Source of the DNA: Bradyrhizobium ontarionense
GTDB lineage: Bacteria > Pseudomonadota > Alphaproteobacteria > Rhizobiales > Xanthobacteraceae
Length of the DNA stretch: 64,000 nt
Assembly: GCF_021088345.1 (NCBI RefSeq)
Contig: NZ_CP088156.1
Location: 2,976,001 to 3,040,000 of the forward strand
Direction of reading: 5' to 3'
Position numbers and translations under genes: made by a program. The notes below the pieces were generated by a model, which did not search any database, was not told the origin of the DNA, and was given only the letters and a program-made list of their open reading frames with translations. Shown piece by piece: positions 45,657 to 55,483 of this stretch. Position 1 is the stretch's first letter. Each line of letters starts with the position of its first letter.

Positions 45657-46208
45657 TCACGCCAGTTGGACGGAACAAACGACCCGTGAGGTCAGCTCCG
45701 CCAGAGGGCTCGCCCCGTCAAGGCGGAGCACGGGACATGGCAACGCCGCCAGCCAGGCCTGATGCTTTTCCAGCGTGCGGCTCGCCCTATGCCCGTCATC
45801 GTAGTCCAATGCCCAGGCGATGAACGCCTCGGTGTCGTGATGGCGCGCGCCGCCGGGCGCCGTGGCCTCAGGACCGTAGCGCAAAACCTCACGCGCGCGC
45901 AGGCGCTGCAGCCGGAGATCCTTTGCCGTGTAAAGGAAAACCACGAGATCGAAATGAGGGACGAGCGGATCACCCCAGCCCTGCAATGATCCGCTCAGCA
46001 CCCATGTCGCGCGGGGCACGAACATCTCTGACATCAGGCGCAGCCGGTCGGCAGCGGGACGCATCTCGCTGTAAGGCGGCTCGGTCGGCTGCCAGAGGTA
46101 ATCGTCCGTATCGTGATGCGGCACGGCGAGCGCCGTGGCGACGGCGCGGCCAAGGGTCGTGGTGCCGGCCCCCGACGCTCCGGTGACGTGAATGCGGCAG
46201 GTTGTCAT
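45657..46208 (-). CDS. small P-loop NTPase (adenylate-kinase-like)
   Basis: A 183-residue P-loop protein starting TCRIHVTGASGAGTTTLGRAVA, where GASGAGTTT is the Walker A loop with Thr in place of the usual Lys position. HHDTDDYLW and TWVLSGSLQGWGD are typical of unnamed adenylate-kinase-like proteins. The absence of Lys in the loop (GAGTTT instead of GxGKTT/S) may affect nucleotide hydrolysis, but this variant recurs in the family. It lies downstream of the GntR gene on the same strand, separated by 105 bases. Confidence 0.8.
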   Translation of the reverse strand: MTTCRIHVTGASGAGTTTLGRAVATALAVPHHDTDDYLWQPTEPPYSEMRPAADRLRLMSEMFVPRATWVLSGSLQGWGDPLVPHFDLVVFLYTAKDLRLQRLRAREVLRYGPEATAPGGARHHDTEAFIAWALDYDDGHRASRTLEKHQAWLAALPCPVLRLDGASPLAELTSRVVCSVQLA

Positions 46209-46313
46209 GGCTGACGGCTGAGGTTGCAGCAGAATGATCGCACGGGGATTTCATAGTCCCGTCACGGCCTCATGCCAACACCGCCTCCAGCCCGTGCAAG
46301 GCCGCGCCCGCTT

Positions 46314-47015
46314 CTACTCGGCCGCGCGCGATTTCGTCGTGCCGCTGCGGCCGCCGGCTATGGCCGAACGCTGCCGCTCGGCAAGCCCGAGCACCATGTC
46401 GGAGAAGCGCTCGCCCTGCACCAGCACGTGGTCGTGCAGCCGCGTCGCGGCGAGTTGCTCGTCGCCGGCGCGGATGGCGTCGAGCACGCCGGCATGCTCC
46501 TGCAGCGACTGCAGCAGCCGGTTGCGCGCGCGCAGCTGGATGCGCCGATAGGCGCTCAGCCGCTTGTGCAGGGCCAAGGCCTGATCGGCGAGGAATCCGT
46601 TGCAGCTCGCGCGATAGATCGCCTCGTGAAAGATCCGGTTGTCGGCGTAGTACTGTTCGCTGTCGCCGGCGCGCGCGGCCACCTCGCAGGCGCGATGCGC
46701 GGCCTCCATCGCCGCGTCGTTTTCCGGCGTGAGCCGGCGCGCCGCGAGCCGCCCGCAGGCGCTCTCGACCTCGGCCATGGTCTCGAACATCTCGAACAGC
46801 CGGGTCGGTGACGGCACGCTGACGATGGCGCCGCGGCGCGGCCTGATATCGATGAAGCCCTCGGAGCCGAGCTGCAGCAGCGCCTCCCGGATCGGCGTCC
46901 GCGAGACGCCGAATCGCTCCGCCAGCGAGGCTTCGTCCAGCCGGTCGCCGGGCAGGAATTCCCCCGCAATCACAGCATCTTCGATCGCCTGCTTCAGTCG
47001 AAAGGCCTGGCTCAT
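46314..47015 (-). CDS. matR: GntR/FCD-family regulator of malonate genes
   Basis: A 233-residue FadR-type GntR regulator. The winged helix (DRLDEASLAERFGVSRTPIREALLQLGSEGFI, RRGAIVSVPS) is followed by an all-helical FCD domain with the metal-binding His/Asp pattern (DNRIFHEAIYRAS, HAGVLDAIRAGDEQLA..RLHDHV). The ATG at 47015 has GAGG 8 bases upstream. It is divergent from a malonate TRAP transporter and catabolic genes, the same arrangement as rhizobial MatR. MatR represses until malonate is present. Sites resembling its operator lie in the spacer. Confidence 0.9.
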   Translation of the reverse strand: MSQAFRLKQAIEDAVIAGEFLPGDRLDEASLAERFGVSRTPIREALLQLGSEGFIDIRPRRGAIVSVPSPTRLFEMFETMAEVESACGRLAARRLTPENDAAMEAAHRACEVAARAGDSEQYYADNRIFHEAIYRASCNGFLADQALALHKRLSAYRRIQLRARNRLLQSLQEHAGVLDAIRAGDEQLAATRLHDHVLVQGERFSDMVLGLAERQRSAIAGGRSGTTKSRAAE

Positions 47016-47097
47016 TGCATACATCCTCGGCCCAAATTCCATACCATACACTTGACAACGAATACAGTATGCAATCAATATACCAATTGTATGCAAG
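47014..47097. promoter_or_regulatory. candidate MatR operator cluster
   Basis: Three 12-base sites resemble the Rhizobium MatR operator ATTGTATACAAT: 47014-47025 (9 of 12, overlapping the matR start), 47064-47075 (9 of 12) and 47086-47097 (10 of 12). The last two are 22 bases apart, two turns of the helix. A MatR dimer on each would control both divergent promoters. The 123-base spacer is AT-rich. Confidence 0.6.
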
Positions 47098-47138
47098 ATT
47101 GTTATTTAAAAATGCAATCGCAGGACGGGAGGTATGGA

Positions 47139-48158
47139 ATGAGACTGTCTCGACGCCGAGCAATGGCGCTTGGCCTCGCGGTTCCCGCGCTGCTGCGGAC
47201 CGGACGCGCAAAGGCCGCCACAGTGCTGAAGATCTCGCATCAGTTTCCCGGCGGCACCGCCACGGAAGGCGACTTCCGCGACCGGCTGTGCCGGCGCTTT
47301 GCCGAGCTCGTCAGCGAGCGCAGCAAGGGAACGCTGAGCGCGGAGATCTATCCCGGCTCGTCGCTGATGAAGACCAACGCGCAGTTCTCCGCGATGCGGA
47401 AGGGCGCGCTCGACATGAGCCTCATTCCGATCTCCTACGCCGGCGGCGATCTGCCCGAGCTCAACATCGGGCTGATGCCGGGCCTCGTGACGAGCTACGA
47501 GGAAGGGCTCGCCTGGAAGACCAGGCCGATCGGCCAGGAGCTGACGAAGTTTCTCGCCGCCAAGGGCGTCGTCATCGTCACCTGGATCTGGCAGGCCGGC
47601 GGCGCGGCCTGCCGTTCGCGTCCGCTGGTCGACGTGGCCGATGCCAAGGGCGTGAAGGTGCGCGGCGGCTCGCGCGAGATGGATCTGGTGCTGCAGGCCG
47701 CCGGCGCCTCGGTGCTGTCGCTGCCGTCGAACGAGCTCTATGCGGCGATGCAGACCGGCGCCTGCGACGCGGCGCTGACCTCCTCGACCAGCCTGACCTC
47801 GTTCCGCCTGGAAGAGCTCGCCAAGCATCTCACCAGCGGACGCGCCAGGAGCTACTGGTTCATGCTCGAGCCGCTGGTGATGTCGAAAGCGGCGTTCGAC
47901 CGGCTGTCGGCTGAGGAGCGCGACATCATCGTCGCGGTCGGCGCCGAGCTCGAAGAGTTCGGCCGCTCGGCGGCCATGCAGGACGACGTCCGCGTCGCCA
48001 AGGTCTACGAGGCCGCGGGCGCGACCGTCCACGATCTCGACGACAGGCTGGTCCAGGCTTGGCGCGCGCTGGCGCGTGACACCGCCTGGAAGGACTACGC
48101 CAACAAGAACGAGAACTGCGCCCGCCTGATCAAGCTCGCCATGGAGGTCGGCTCATGA
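47139..48158 (+). CDS. matP: TRAP transporter substrate-binding protein (DctP-like)
   Basis: A 339-residue DctP-family periplasmic receptor with an Arg-rich export signal (MRLSRRRAMALGLAVPALLRTG) that could use the twin-arginine route. LKISHQFPGGTATEG, the substrate-anchoring Arg in GVKVRGGSREMD and ALTSSTSLTSFRLEEL fit the family. The ATG at 47139 has GGGAGGT 6 bases upstream. With the two membrane subunits downstream it would import malonate using an ion gradient; MatPQM of other rhizobia is the model. Confidence 0.88.
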   Translation: MRLSRRRAMALGLAVPALLRTGRAKAATVLKISHQFPGGTATEGDFRDRLCRRFAELVSERSKGTLSAEIYPGSSLMKTNAQFSAMRKGALDMSLIPISYAGGDLPELNIGLMPGLVTSYEEGLAWKTRPIGQELTKFLAAKGVVIVTWIWQAGGAACRSRPLVDVADAKGVKVRGGSREMDLVLQAAGASVLSLPSNELYAAMQTGACDAALTSSTSLTSFRLEELAKHLTSGRARSYWFMLEPLVMSKAAFDRLSAEERDIIVAVGAELEEFGRSAAMQDDVRVAKVYEAAGATVHDLDDRLVQAWRALARDTAWKDYANKNENCARLIKLAMEVGS

Positions 48159-48712
48159 GCGCGCATGGTGTCGATCTCGGGCATCCCGTCGTCGTGACGG
48201 CGGCGCGGCCCGGCTCCCTCACGGCGCGGATCGTCAGCGCCATGGCCGTGCTCAACAGGACCATCATCGTGTTCTGCTCGATCGCCCTGATCGCCGCGAG
48301 CGCGATCCTGAGCTACAGCGTCGCCGCGCGCTATTTCTTCAATGCCGCGACCTACTGGCAGGACGAGGCGGCCGTGTTCCTGCTGGTCGGCAGCACCTTC
48401 ATGTCGACCGCCTTCGTGCAGTCGAACCGCGGCCACATCGGCATCGAAGCCCTCACCGGCTATCTCACGCGACGCGGCAATGCGATCCGGACCTTCCTCG
48501 TCGACCTGATCAGCCTCTTGTTCTGCAGCTTCTTCGCCTGGAAATCCTGGACCCTGCTGCACGAGGCCTGGGTCGACGGACAGGTGTCCGGCTCGACCTG
48601 GGCCCCGCCTCTGTGGATTCCCTACAGCCTGATGGCCACCGGCATGACCTTGATGACCCTGCAGATCGCGCTTCAGCTCGCGTCACAGGTCGATGGATGG
48701 AGGAGCAAATGA
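48155..48712 (+). CDS. matQ: TRAP transporter small membrane subunit (DctQ-like)
   Basis: A 185-residue protein with four membrane segments, starting 4 bases inside the binding-protein gene. The DctQ pattern NAATYWQDEAAVFLLVGSTFMSTAFVQSNRGHIGIEAL is clear. It joins the large subunit to form the permease. It ends in an ATGA overlap with the next gene. Confidence 0.9.
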   Translation: MSAHGVDLGHPVVVTAARPGSLTARIVSAMAVLNRTIIVFCSIALIAASAILSYSVAARYFFNAATYWQDEAAVFLLVGSTFMSTAFVQSNRGHIGIEALTGYLTRRGNAIRTFLVDLISLLFCSFFAWKSWTLLHEAWVDGQVSGSTWAPPLWIPYSLMATGMTLMTLQIALQLASQVDGWRSK

Positions 48713-50064
48713 GCACGCTCGCTGTTGGAATGATGTATGGCGGCGCGACGCTCGCGATCATGGCCTCTGGGATGCCGATCGCGCTCGCGCTCGGCACCGT
48801 AGCCGTCATCTTCATGTACTTCTTCATGCCCGCGGCATCGCTCGATACCGTGACGCAGAACGTCTACGAGGAACTGGCCTCGATCACGCTGCTGGCGATC
48901 CCGCTCTTCATCCTCAAGGGCGCGGCGATCGGCAAGTCGAAGGCGGGCCAGGACCTCTACAGCGCCATGCACGTGTGGATGAGCCGCATTCCCGGCGGTC
49001 TCGGCATCGCCAACGTGTTCGCCTGCGCGCTGTTCGCGGCCATGGCCGGCTCGTCTCCGGCGACCTGCTCCGCGATCGGCTCGGCCGGCATTCCCGAGAT
49101 GCGCAAGCGCGGCTATTCCGGCGGCTTCGCCGCAGGCGTCATCGCCGCGGGCGGCACGCTCGGCATCCTGCTGCCGCCCTCGATCACGATGATCCTCTAC
49201 GCGGTCGCGGCCGAGCAGTCGCTCGGACGGTTGTTCCTGGCCGGCATCGGTCCGGGACTGCTGCTGGTCGTGCTGTTCGCAACCTACGCCGTCATGAAGT
49301 TCAAGGCCGAATACGCCGCGGCGCAACGCGCCTATGCGGCCGATCCTGCCCAGCATCCGATCCTGTCGCAGGAGCGCTACACGATGGCGATGCGGTTCGG
49401 CGCGCTGCCGCGGGTGATGCCGTTCATCGTGCTGCTCAGCGGCGTCATGATCGCGCTTTATGGCGGCTACGCCACGCCGTCGGAGACCGCCGGCCTCGGC
49501 GGCATCCTGGCGCTCGCCTTGATTGCACTGATCTACGGCGTGTGGCGGCCGACCGATCTCGGCCCGATCCTGGAATCGACGCTGAAGGAATCGACCATGC
49601 TGATGCTGATCATCGGCATGTCACTGCTCTACTCCTACGTGATGAGCTATCTACACATCAGCCAGGGAGCGGCGCAGGCCATCGTCGCAATGCAGCTGTC
49701 GCGATGGCTGCTGCTGGCGGCGATCCTCGTGCTGGTGGTCGTGCTCGGATTCTTCCTGCCGCCGGTCTCGATCATCCTGATGACGGCGCCGATCGTCCTG
49801 CCGCCGCTCAAGGCCACCGGATTCGACCTGATCTGGTTCGGCGTGGTCATGACCATCGTGATGGAGATGGGCCTCATCCACCCGCCGGTGGGCTTGAACA
49901 TCTTCGTGATCCGGAACATCGCGCCCGACATCCCGTTACGGGACGTCATCTGGGGCACGCTGCCATTCGTGCTGCTGATGGCATTCGCGGTCGTCTTGCT
50001 CTGCCTGATGCCCTCGATCTCCACCTGGTTGCCGAACCTGGTGATGGGTCTCCCTTCCCGATAA
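48709..50064 (+). CDS. matM: TRAP transporter large membrane subunit (DctM-like)
   Basis: A 451-residue DctM-family permease with about twelve membrane segments. Family blocks include MAGSSPATCSAIGSAGIPEM, AAGGTLGILLPPSITMILY and LIHPPVGLNIFVIRNIAPDIPL. The ATG at 48709 follows GGAGCAA and overlaps the small-subunit stop. It completes the malonate TRAP importer. Confidence 0.93.
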   Translation: MSTLAVGMMYGGATLAIMASGMPIALALGTVAVIFMYFFMPAASLDTVTQNVYEELASITLLAIPLFILKGAAIGKSKAGQDLYSAMHVWMSRIPGGLGIANVFACALFAAMAGSSPATCSAIGSAGIPEMRKRGYSGGFAAGVIAAGGTLGILLPPSITMILYAVAAEQSLGRLFLAGIGPGLLLVVLFATYAVMKFKAEYAAAQRAYAADPAQHPILSQERYTMAMRFGALPRVMPFIVLLSGVMIALYGGYATPSETAGLGGILALALIALIYGVWRPTDLGPILESTLKESTMLMLIIGMSLLYSYVMSYLHISQGAAQAIVAMQLSRWLLLAAILVLVVVLGFFLPPVSIILMTAPIVLPPLKATGFDLIWFGVVMTIVMEMGLIHPPVGLNIFVIRNIAPDIPLRDVIWGTLPFVLLMAFAVVLLCLMPSISTWLPNLVMGLPSR

Positions 50065-50084
50065 GCCCATGGAGCCTTAAGACC

Positions 50085-51494
50085 ATGCTCAACGAGACGC
50101 GATCCGGACGCATGTCGGCGCCGGAATTCCTCCAGGGTCTGATCGACACGCTGACCCAGCGCGGACGATCGGTCCTCGGCATCAAGCCGCCTCGCCACAC
50201 CGGCGAGGATCCGGACCTCGAACTGCTCGGCGAGGCGCTGCTCTCGCGGCGCGGCGAGGCCTCGGGCGTCGCGATCGCGCAGTCGCTGCTCGCCGTCTTC
50301 GAGCGGGCCAAGGAGCCGGAGCGGCTGAAATTCCTGTCCTCGCTCGCCGACCGGTTCGGGCCTGATCGCCGCGCGGTCGAGCTCGCGATCGCCGCCTACA
50401 AGGGCGAGGACGGCGGTGCGGGGAAGAAGATCGAGGCGCTGCACGCCGCGGCCGAGCCGCGGCGGCAGGAGCTGATCCGACGGCTCAATCTGGCGCCGGG
50501 CGGCACCGCGTCGCTGGTGCGCATGCGCGAGGTGCTGCTGTCTCTGCTGTCGAAGCATCCGGAGCTGCAGGCAGTCGACGACGACTTCGTTCACCTGTTC
50601 TCGTCATGGTTCAACCGCGGCTTCCTGGTGCTGCGGCCGATCGACTGGACGACATCGGCCAACATTCTCGAGAAAATTATCAAGTACGAAGCGGTTCACG
50701 CGATCCAGGACTGGGACGATCTGCGCAACCGCCTCGAGCCGACGGACCGCCGCTGCTACGCCTTCTTCCATCCGCAACTGGTCGACGAGCCCTTGATCTT
50801 CGTCGAGGTCGCGCTGACCAAGGAGATCCCCTCCGCGATCGGCCCTCTCCTCGAAAAGCCACGCCGTGCGATCGACGCCCGCGAGGCGACCACGGCCGTC
50901 TTCTATTCGATCTCGAACACGCAGAAGGGGCTGGCCGGCGTCTCCTTCGGCAACTTCCTGATCAAGCAGGTGGTGCAGGATCTGGCGCGCGAGCTGCCGA
51001 ACCTGACGACCTTCGTGACGCTGTCGCCGGTGCCGGGCTTCGCCAACTGGGTCAGGCGCGAGCTGAAGGCCGAGGCGTCGATCGCAATCGATGACGACGC
51101 CAGGCGCGCGCTGGCGGCGCTGGAGGACGGCGGCGACCTCGCGCAGGCGCGGGAGCCGATCACCGCGCTCGCGGCCTACTACTTTCTCAAGGCGAAGCTG
51201 TCATCGGGCAAGCCCGTCGATCCCGTGGCCCGCTTCCATCTCGGCAACGGCGCCCGCCTCGAGCGGCTCAACTTCCTCGGCGATCCCTCGCCCAAGGGCC
51301 TCAAGCAGTCGTACGGATTGATGGTCAACTATCTCTATGCGCTGGAGCACATCGAGGCGAACCACGAGGCCTTTGCGGAGGCCGGCACGGTGGTCGCCTC
51401 GCCACAGGTCAAGAAGTCGCTGCGCACCAAGCTGGCGTCGCAGGACCTCGTTCCCAGACCGCAGAAGAACCCGCAACGGAAGATCTCGTCATGA
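50085..51494 (+). CDS. matA: malonyl-CoA decarboxylase
   Basis: A 469-residue enzyme that converts malonyl-CoA to acetyl-CoA and CO2 (EC 4.1.1.9). An N-terminal helical domain of about 165 residues precedes a GNAT-like catalytic domain containing FVEVALTKEIPSAI, VSFGNFLIKQVV, FVTLSPVPGFANW (catalytic Ser) and ARFHLGNGARLERLN (catalytic His). Length is normal. The ATG at 50085 has GGAG 10 bases upstream. It follows the transporter by 20 bases and overlaps matB by 4. Confidence 0.95.
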   Translation: MLNETRSGRMSAPEFLQGLIDTLTQRGRSVLGIKPPRHTGEDPDLELLGEALLSRRGEASGVAIAQSLLAVFERAKEPERLKFLSSLADRFGPDRRAVELAIAAYKGEDGGAGKKIEALHAAAEPRRQELIRRLNLAPGGTASLVRMREVLLSLLSKHPELQAVDDDFVHLFSSWFNRGFLVLRPIDWTTSANILEKIIKYEAVHAIQDWDDLRNRLEPTDRRCYAFFHPQLVDEPLIFVEVALTKEIPSAIGPLLEKPRRAIDAREATTAVFYSISNTQKGLAGVSFGNFLIKQVVQDLARELPNLTTFVTLSPVPGFANWVRRELKAEASIAIDDDARRALAALEDGGDLAQAREPITALAAYYFLKAKLSSGKPVDPVARFHLGNGARLERLNFLGDPSPKGLKQSYGLMVNYLYALEHIEANHEAFAEAGTVVASPQVKKSLRTKLASQDLVPRPQKNPQRKISS

Positions 51495-53011
51495 CCTGGA
51501 ACCTGTACGACCGCCTGCTCGCCTCCGCCGTCACGGATCAATCGATCTGCATCGAGAAGGACGACGGCACCACATTGAGCTACGCGGAGCTGGCGGCACT
51601 CAGCGGCCGCTTCGCAAACTTTCTTGCCGGGCTCGGCATCGGCCCCGGCCACCGCGTCGCCGCCAAAGTCGAGAAATCAGTCGAGGCCCTCGCACTTTAT
51701 CTTGCCACGTTACGCGCCGGTGCGGTGTACCTGCCCCTCAACACCGCCTACACGCCGGCGGAGACGGCGTACTTCATCGGCGACGCCGAGCCGACATTGA
51801 TCGTCTGCGACCCGAAGGACGAGGCCGCCCTGCGCGCCATCGTTGCGACGGCCGGCGGGCGGATCGAGACGCTCGATCCGGACGGCCAGGGCTCCCTGGT
51901 CGACGCGGCTTCTGCCTGCCCGAGTGAATTCGACACGGTCGAGCGTGCGAAGGATGATCTGGCCGCCATCCTCTACACGTCAGGCACGACCGGGCGATCG
52001 AAAGGTGCCATGCTGACGCATGGCAATCTGGTCTCCAATGCGCTGACGCTGGTCGAGCAATGGCGTTACACGCGCGACGACGTGCTGATCCACGCGCTGC
52101 CGATCTATCATATCCACGGGCTGTTCGTGGCCGGCAACGTCACCTTCGCGGCGCGGGCGCGGATCCTGTTCATGCAGAAGTTCGATGCCGAGCGCATCCT
52201 GGCTGCGATGGCGGGAGCCACCGTCCTGATGGGCGTGCCGACGTTCTACGTCCGCCTGCTGCAGAACCCTGATCTCGGCCCGGCCACGACGGCTCATATG
52301 CGGCTGTTCGTGGCCGGCTCGGCGCCGCTGCTGGCCGAAACCCATCGCGCCTGGAACGGACGGACGGGCCACGAGATCCTCGAGCGCTATGGCATGACGG
52401 AGACCGGCATGATCACCTCCAATCCCTATGAAGGTCCGCGCGTGCCGGGCTCCGTGGGCCAGCCGCTGCCGAGTGTCGAGTTGCGCATCGCCGATCCCGA
52501 CACGGGGGCTCCCCTTGCAGTCGACGAGGTCGGCATGATCGAGGTCCGGGGCCCCAACGTGTTCGCCGGCTATTGGAACATGCCGGAAAAGACCGCCGCG
52601 GAATTCCGCGCCGATGGCTTCTTCATCACCGGCGATCTCGGCAAGATCAATCCGGACGGCTACGTGCAGATCGTCGGCCGCGGCAAGGACCTCATCATTA
52701 CCGGCGGCTTCAACGTCTATCCGAAGGAGATCGAGACCGAGATCGACGCCATTCCTGGCGTCACGGAAAGCGCCGTCGTCGGCGTGCCGCACGCCGATTT
52801 CGGCGAGGGGGTGACGGCTGCGGTGGTCCGCGCCGCCGGATCGTCGGTCGACGAGCGCGAGATTCTCAAGGCGCTGTCCGGACGATTGGCGAAGTTCAAG
52901 CAGCCCAAACGCGTGGTCTTCGTGGATACGCTGCCGCGCAATGCCATGGGCAAGGTGCAGAAGAATCTGCTGCGCGACCGCTTCGCCGGCCTCTATGCGG
53001 CGAAGACCTGA
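51491..53011 (+). CDS. matB: malonyl-CoA synthetase
   Basis: A 506-residue ANL-superfamily ligase that activates malonate with ATP and CoA. Visible motifs are YTSGTTGRSKGAM (phosphate loop), IYHIHGLFVAGN, RYGMTETGMITSNPYEG, FFITGDLGKINPDGYVQIVGR, ITGGFNVYPKEIE and the catalytic Lys in NAMGKVQK. The RYGMTET and NPYEG stretches are typical of MatB. It makes the substrate of MatA and is the last gene of the malonate operon. Confidence 0.94.
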   Translation: MTWNLYDRLLASAVTDQSICIEKDDGTTLSYAELAALSGRFANFLAGLGIGPGHRVAAKVEKSVEALALYLATLRAGAVYLPLNTAYTPAETAYFIGDAEPTLIVCDPKDEAALRAIVATAGGRIETLDPDGQGSLVDAASACPSEFDTVERAKDDLAAILYTSGTTGRSKGAMLTHGNLVSNALTLVEQWRYTRDDVLIHALPIYHIHGLFVAGNVTFAARARILFMQKFDAERILAAMAGATVLMGVPTFYVRLLQNPDLGPATTAHMRLFVAGSAPLLAETHRAWNGRTGHEILERYGMTETGMITSNPYEGPRVPGSVGQPLPSVELRIADPDTGAPLAVDEVGMIEVRGPNVFAGYWNMPEKTAAEFRADGFFITGDLGKINPDGYVQIVGRGKDLIITGGFNVYPKEIETEIDAIPGVTESAVVGVPHADFGEGVTAAVVRAAGSSVDEREILKALSGRLAKFKQPKRVVFVDTLPRNAMGKVQKNLLRDRFAGLYAAKT

Positions 53012-53047
53012 AGCAAGGGATCTCCGCCTCGCCGACGCAAACGCGAA

Positions 53048-53065
53048 AGCCGCCCATGGGCGGCT
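53048..53065. terminator. hairpin after matB
   Basis: Perfect 8-bp arms AGCCGCCC / GGGCGGCT with a 2-base centre, 36 bases after the matB stop, followed by the weakly T-rich CTCGTCTCCTT. It lies between convergent genes and could end both transcripts. Confidence 0.65.
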
Positions 53066-53137
53066 CTCGTCTCCTTATCGATATGTCTCGATCGATGTCT
53101 TTGCTGGCCGGCTCGCGATCGCGGGATCGCCGCAAGG

Positions 53138-53608
53138 TCAAGCCGCAGCGCTCGCCTGCAGGGCGCCGACACGGGGCTTCGTCTGCCGCAGATGTGTCTT
53201 CCATGCTTCGATCGCCACCGCGAGCGAGGTGATCGCCCAGAACACGGGGTACTCATAGCCGCCGGTGTTCCAGGTCCAGCCGAACCCCTTCACGACCTGC
53301 AGCGCATAGACGGCGAACAGGAGCAGCGCCGTGGCGCCGAGCGCCGCAAATCGCGTGCAGATGCCGAGCACCAAGGCCACGCCGGCCGCGGACTCGGACG
53401 CCGCGGCGATCAGCACCCAGACCTCCGGTGGATGAAAGCCCGCCTTGGCGAAGAAGCCGGCGGTCGTCGCCGATACCGCACCGGCGGCGAACTTTCCGGC
53501 GACATGCGGAAACAGAAATAGACCGCAAATAATGCGAAGAATGTTCAGGCCATTCGACAAATCAAAATTTTCCGCCTTGATGCGGAAGTCGTCCTTTGTG
53601 AGTAACAT
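53138..53608 (-). CDS. DoxX-family membrane protein
   Basis: A 156-residue protein with four hydrophobic segments. The DoxX pattern LNILRIICGLFLFPHVAGKFAAG, FFAKAGFHPPEVWVLIAAASESAAGVALVLG and a C-terminal GYEYPVFWAITSLAVAI are visible. Family members are linked to redox and quinone processes but have no single known reaction. The ATG at 53608 has AAGGGG 8 bases upstream. Confidence 0.9.
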   Translation of the reverse strand: MLLTKDDFRIKAENFDLSNGLNILRIICGLFLFPHVAGKFAAGAVSATTAGFFAKAGFHPPEVWVLIAAASESAAGVALVLGICTRFAALGATALLLFAVYALQVVKGFGWTWNTGGYEYPVFWAITSLAVAIEAWKTHLRQTKPRVGALQASAAA

Positions 53609-53735
53609 GACTCAAGCCCCTTTCGTTGCCGCCAATGTTGCAGCGAAGCGAGCTAGCGCCATTGCGGCAAATCAAACTCGATCTGTGAAAAATGCAGGAG
53701 CGGGTTGCGGCGATCGTGAGACCGAGCGGATCGCC

Positions 53736-53758
53736 AAGAGCTCCGCTGCAGAGCTCTT
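53736..53758 (-). terminator. hairpin after the hybrid kinase gene
   Basis: Perfect 8-bp arms (AAGAGCTC / GAGCTCTT) with a 7-base loop, 28 bases past the kinase stop on the minus strand. There is no clear T-run. A likely transcription end for the KaiC-like/kinase pair. Confidence 0.55.
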
Positions 53759-53785
53759 AGTCCCATGCGTCGATGATCGGCGCTC

Positions 53786-55483
53786 TCAGGAGTTGCGCGC
53801 CCGCGACCACACGTTTTCTGCCTTGGCCGCATCAATCTCGGCTGCCAGTTCGTCGATCCGATATGGCTTCGACAGAATCCGAACTCCGGCCTCCTTTGCT
53901 GCATGCACGGCCGCTCCCGAATAGCCGCTGGTCAGGAGAATGGGCATATCGCCGCGCCGTTTCTGGATCTCGCGCGCGAGCTCGACCCCGTTCATGCCCC
54001 CCGGCATCATGACATCGGAGAACACGAGGTCGACCGACCGCCCGTCGGCCAACGCGCCCAGTGCCGCCGCCGCGCTGGATGCACGGGTGACCTCATAGCC
54101 GAGTTGGCGGAGCATCTCGCTCACGAGCGCAGCGACTTCGTCGTCGTCCTCGACCAGAAGAATCCGCCCCTCCTCGCGAGAACGGGCTCTCGGTCGATGA
54201 AGGTCGACGAGGTGATGCTGCTGCCTGGATGCGGCGTGCGCGGATCTGGGCAGGTACAACGCGATCGTGGTGCCCCGACCAAGCTCCGAGTCGATGCAGA
54301 CGGTGCCCCGCGACTGCTTGGCGAAGCCGTAGACCTGGGCAAGCCCGAGGCCCGAGCCCTTGCCGACATCCTTGGTAGTGAAGAATGGCTCGAAGACCCG
54401 AACGCGAACCTCGTCCGTCATGCCGGTTCCGGTGTCGAGCACGGACAGGCGGACATAGTCGCCTGCGACCTCGTCATCCTTCCAATTCAGCAGGTTCTCC
54501 CCTCGCACCACGATGGTGCCGCCGGTGGGCATCGCGTCGCGCGCATTGACGGCGAGATTGAGCACCACCAGCTCGAGCTCGCCGGGGTCGACCTCGACCG
54601 GCCACAGCGCATCGGGAAAATCGAACCGCACGTGGACGTCGCCGCGAAGGCTGCGATCAAGCAATTCGCGCATTCCGCCGATCTGACGGGCGATGTCGAC
54701 CGGTTCGGGTCTCAGCTCCTGCCGGCGAGAGAACGCGAGAAGCTGCCGGGTCAGGCTCGCACCGCGCTGCGCCGCCTGGAGCATGCCGTCCATGAGGCGA
54801 CGGCGCCTCGCCGGATCGGCCTGGCGATCCAGCATGTCGAGGCCGCCGGAGATCACCATCAGCAGATTGTTGAAATCATGCGCGACGCCGCCCGTCAGCC
54901 GGCCGATGGCCTCGATCTTCTGGGCCTGGCGAAGCGTCTCTTCGACACGCGCGCGCTCGGCCATCTCGAGGCGAAGATGTTCGTTGGATTCCGCGAGCGC
55001 GCGAGTCCGTTCCACCACCAGCCGCTCGAGCTCCTGCGCGGCCTGCTCGCGCGCCTGGATCAGCGTGCGAATTTCGTACTGGCGCCGCCGGGCCCGCATC
55101 GCCGATTGCACCGCGCTCGTCAGCGTGATCGGTTGGACCGGCCGCTCGAGCAATGAGACGTTGCGCAGCGCGCCCACGAGATTGCGCCTCCACGCAACCA
55201 CTGCGGGCTGCTCCCGGTGGCTGGTGAGCACGATGAAGGGCAGGTCGGACCATGCGGGCTGCCGCTCGACCCATTGCGTGAGAGGAGCAGTGTCCGTTGC
55301 GAACACCCCCTCCTCGGCCAGAACGATCGCGCCGACGCCGGCACTCAACTCGCTGATCAGCTCTGTCAGGCAGGTGCAGACATGGGTGTCGAGCCTTGCG
55401 CTTCGAAGCAGCTCCGCAGACGCCGGACCGTCGCGTCCGATCGGCGCAAAGACGAGCACGCGCTGATCCCGCTCAATGCTCAT
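53786..55483 (-). CDS. hybrid histidine kinase with receiver-like N-terminus
   Basis: A 565-residue cytoplasmic signalling protein. Residues 1-125 form a receiver-like domain ([18 protein letters not shown] ... IVLTSH) whose phosphorylatable Asp I cannot assign. Then come a coiled coil and the HisKA box ([17 protein letters not shown]), the ATPase boxes [17 protein letters not shown] and [14 protein letters not shown], and a C-terminal receiver with Asp in [14 protein letters not shown] and Lys in SKPYRIDEL. Its start lies 11 bases inside the end of the KaiC-like gene, so the two are coupled. The input is probably passed from or to that ATPase. Confidence 0.9.
   Translation of the reverse strand: MSIERDQRVLVFAPIGRDGPASAELLRSARLDTHVCTCLTELISELSAGVGAIVLAEEGVFATDTAPLTQWVERQPAWSDLPFIVLTSHREQPAVVAWRRNLVGALRNVSLLERPVQPITLTSAVQSAMRARRRQYEIRTLIQAREQAAQELERLVVERTRALAESNEHLRLEMAERARVEETLRQAQKIEAIGRLTGGVAHDFNNLLMVISGGLDMLDRQADPARRRRLMDGMLQAAQRGASLTRQLLAFSRRQELRPEPVDIARQIGGMRELLDRSLRGDVHVRFDFPDALWPVEVDPGELELVVLNLAVNARDAMPTGGTIVVRGENLLNWKDDEVAGDYVRLSVLDTGTGMTDEVRVRVFEPFFTTKDVGKGSGLGLAQVYGFAKQSRGTVCIDSELGRGTTIALYLPRSAHAASRQQHHLVDLHRPRARSREEGRILLVEDDDEVAALVSEMLRQLGYEVTRASSAAAALGALADGRSVDLVFSDVMMPGGMNGVELAREIQKRRGDMPILLTSGYSGAAVHAAKEAGVRILSKPYRIDELAAEIDAAKAENVWSRARNS

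Noticed and set aside
48693..50084. Upstream extension of the malonyl-CoA decarboxylase frame
   Set aside because: The frame stays open through the TRAP large-subunit gene in another phase; the family start is the ATG at 50085 with a ribosome site.
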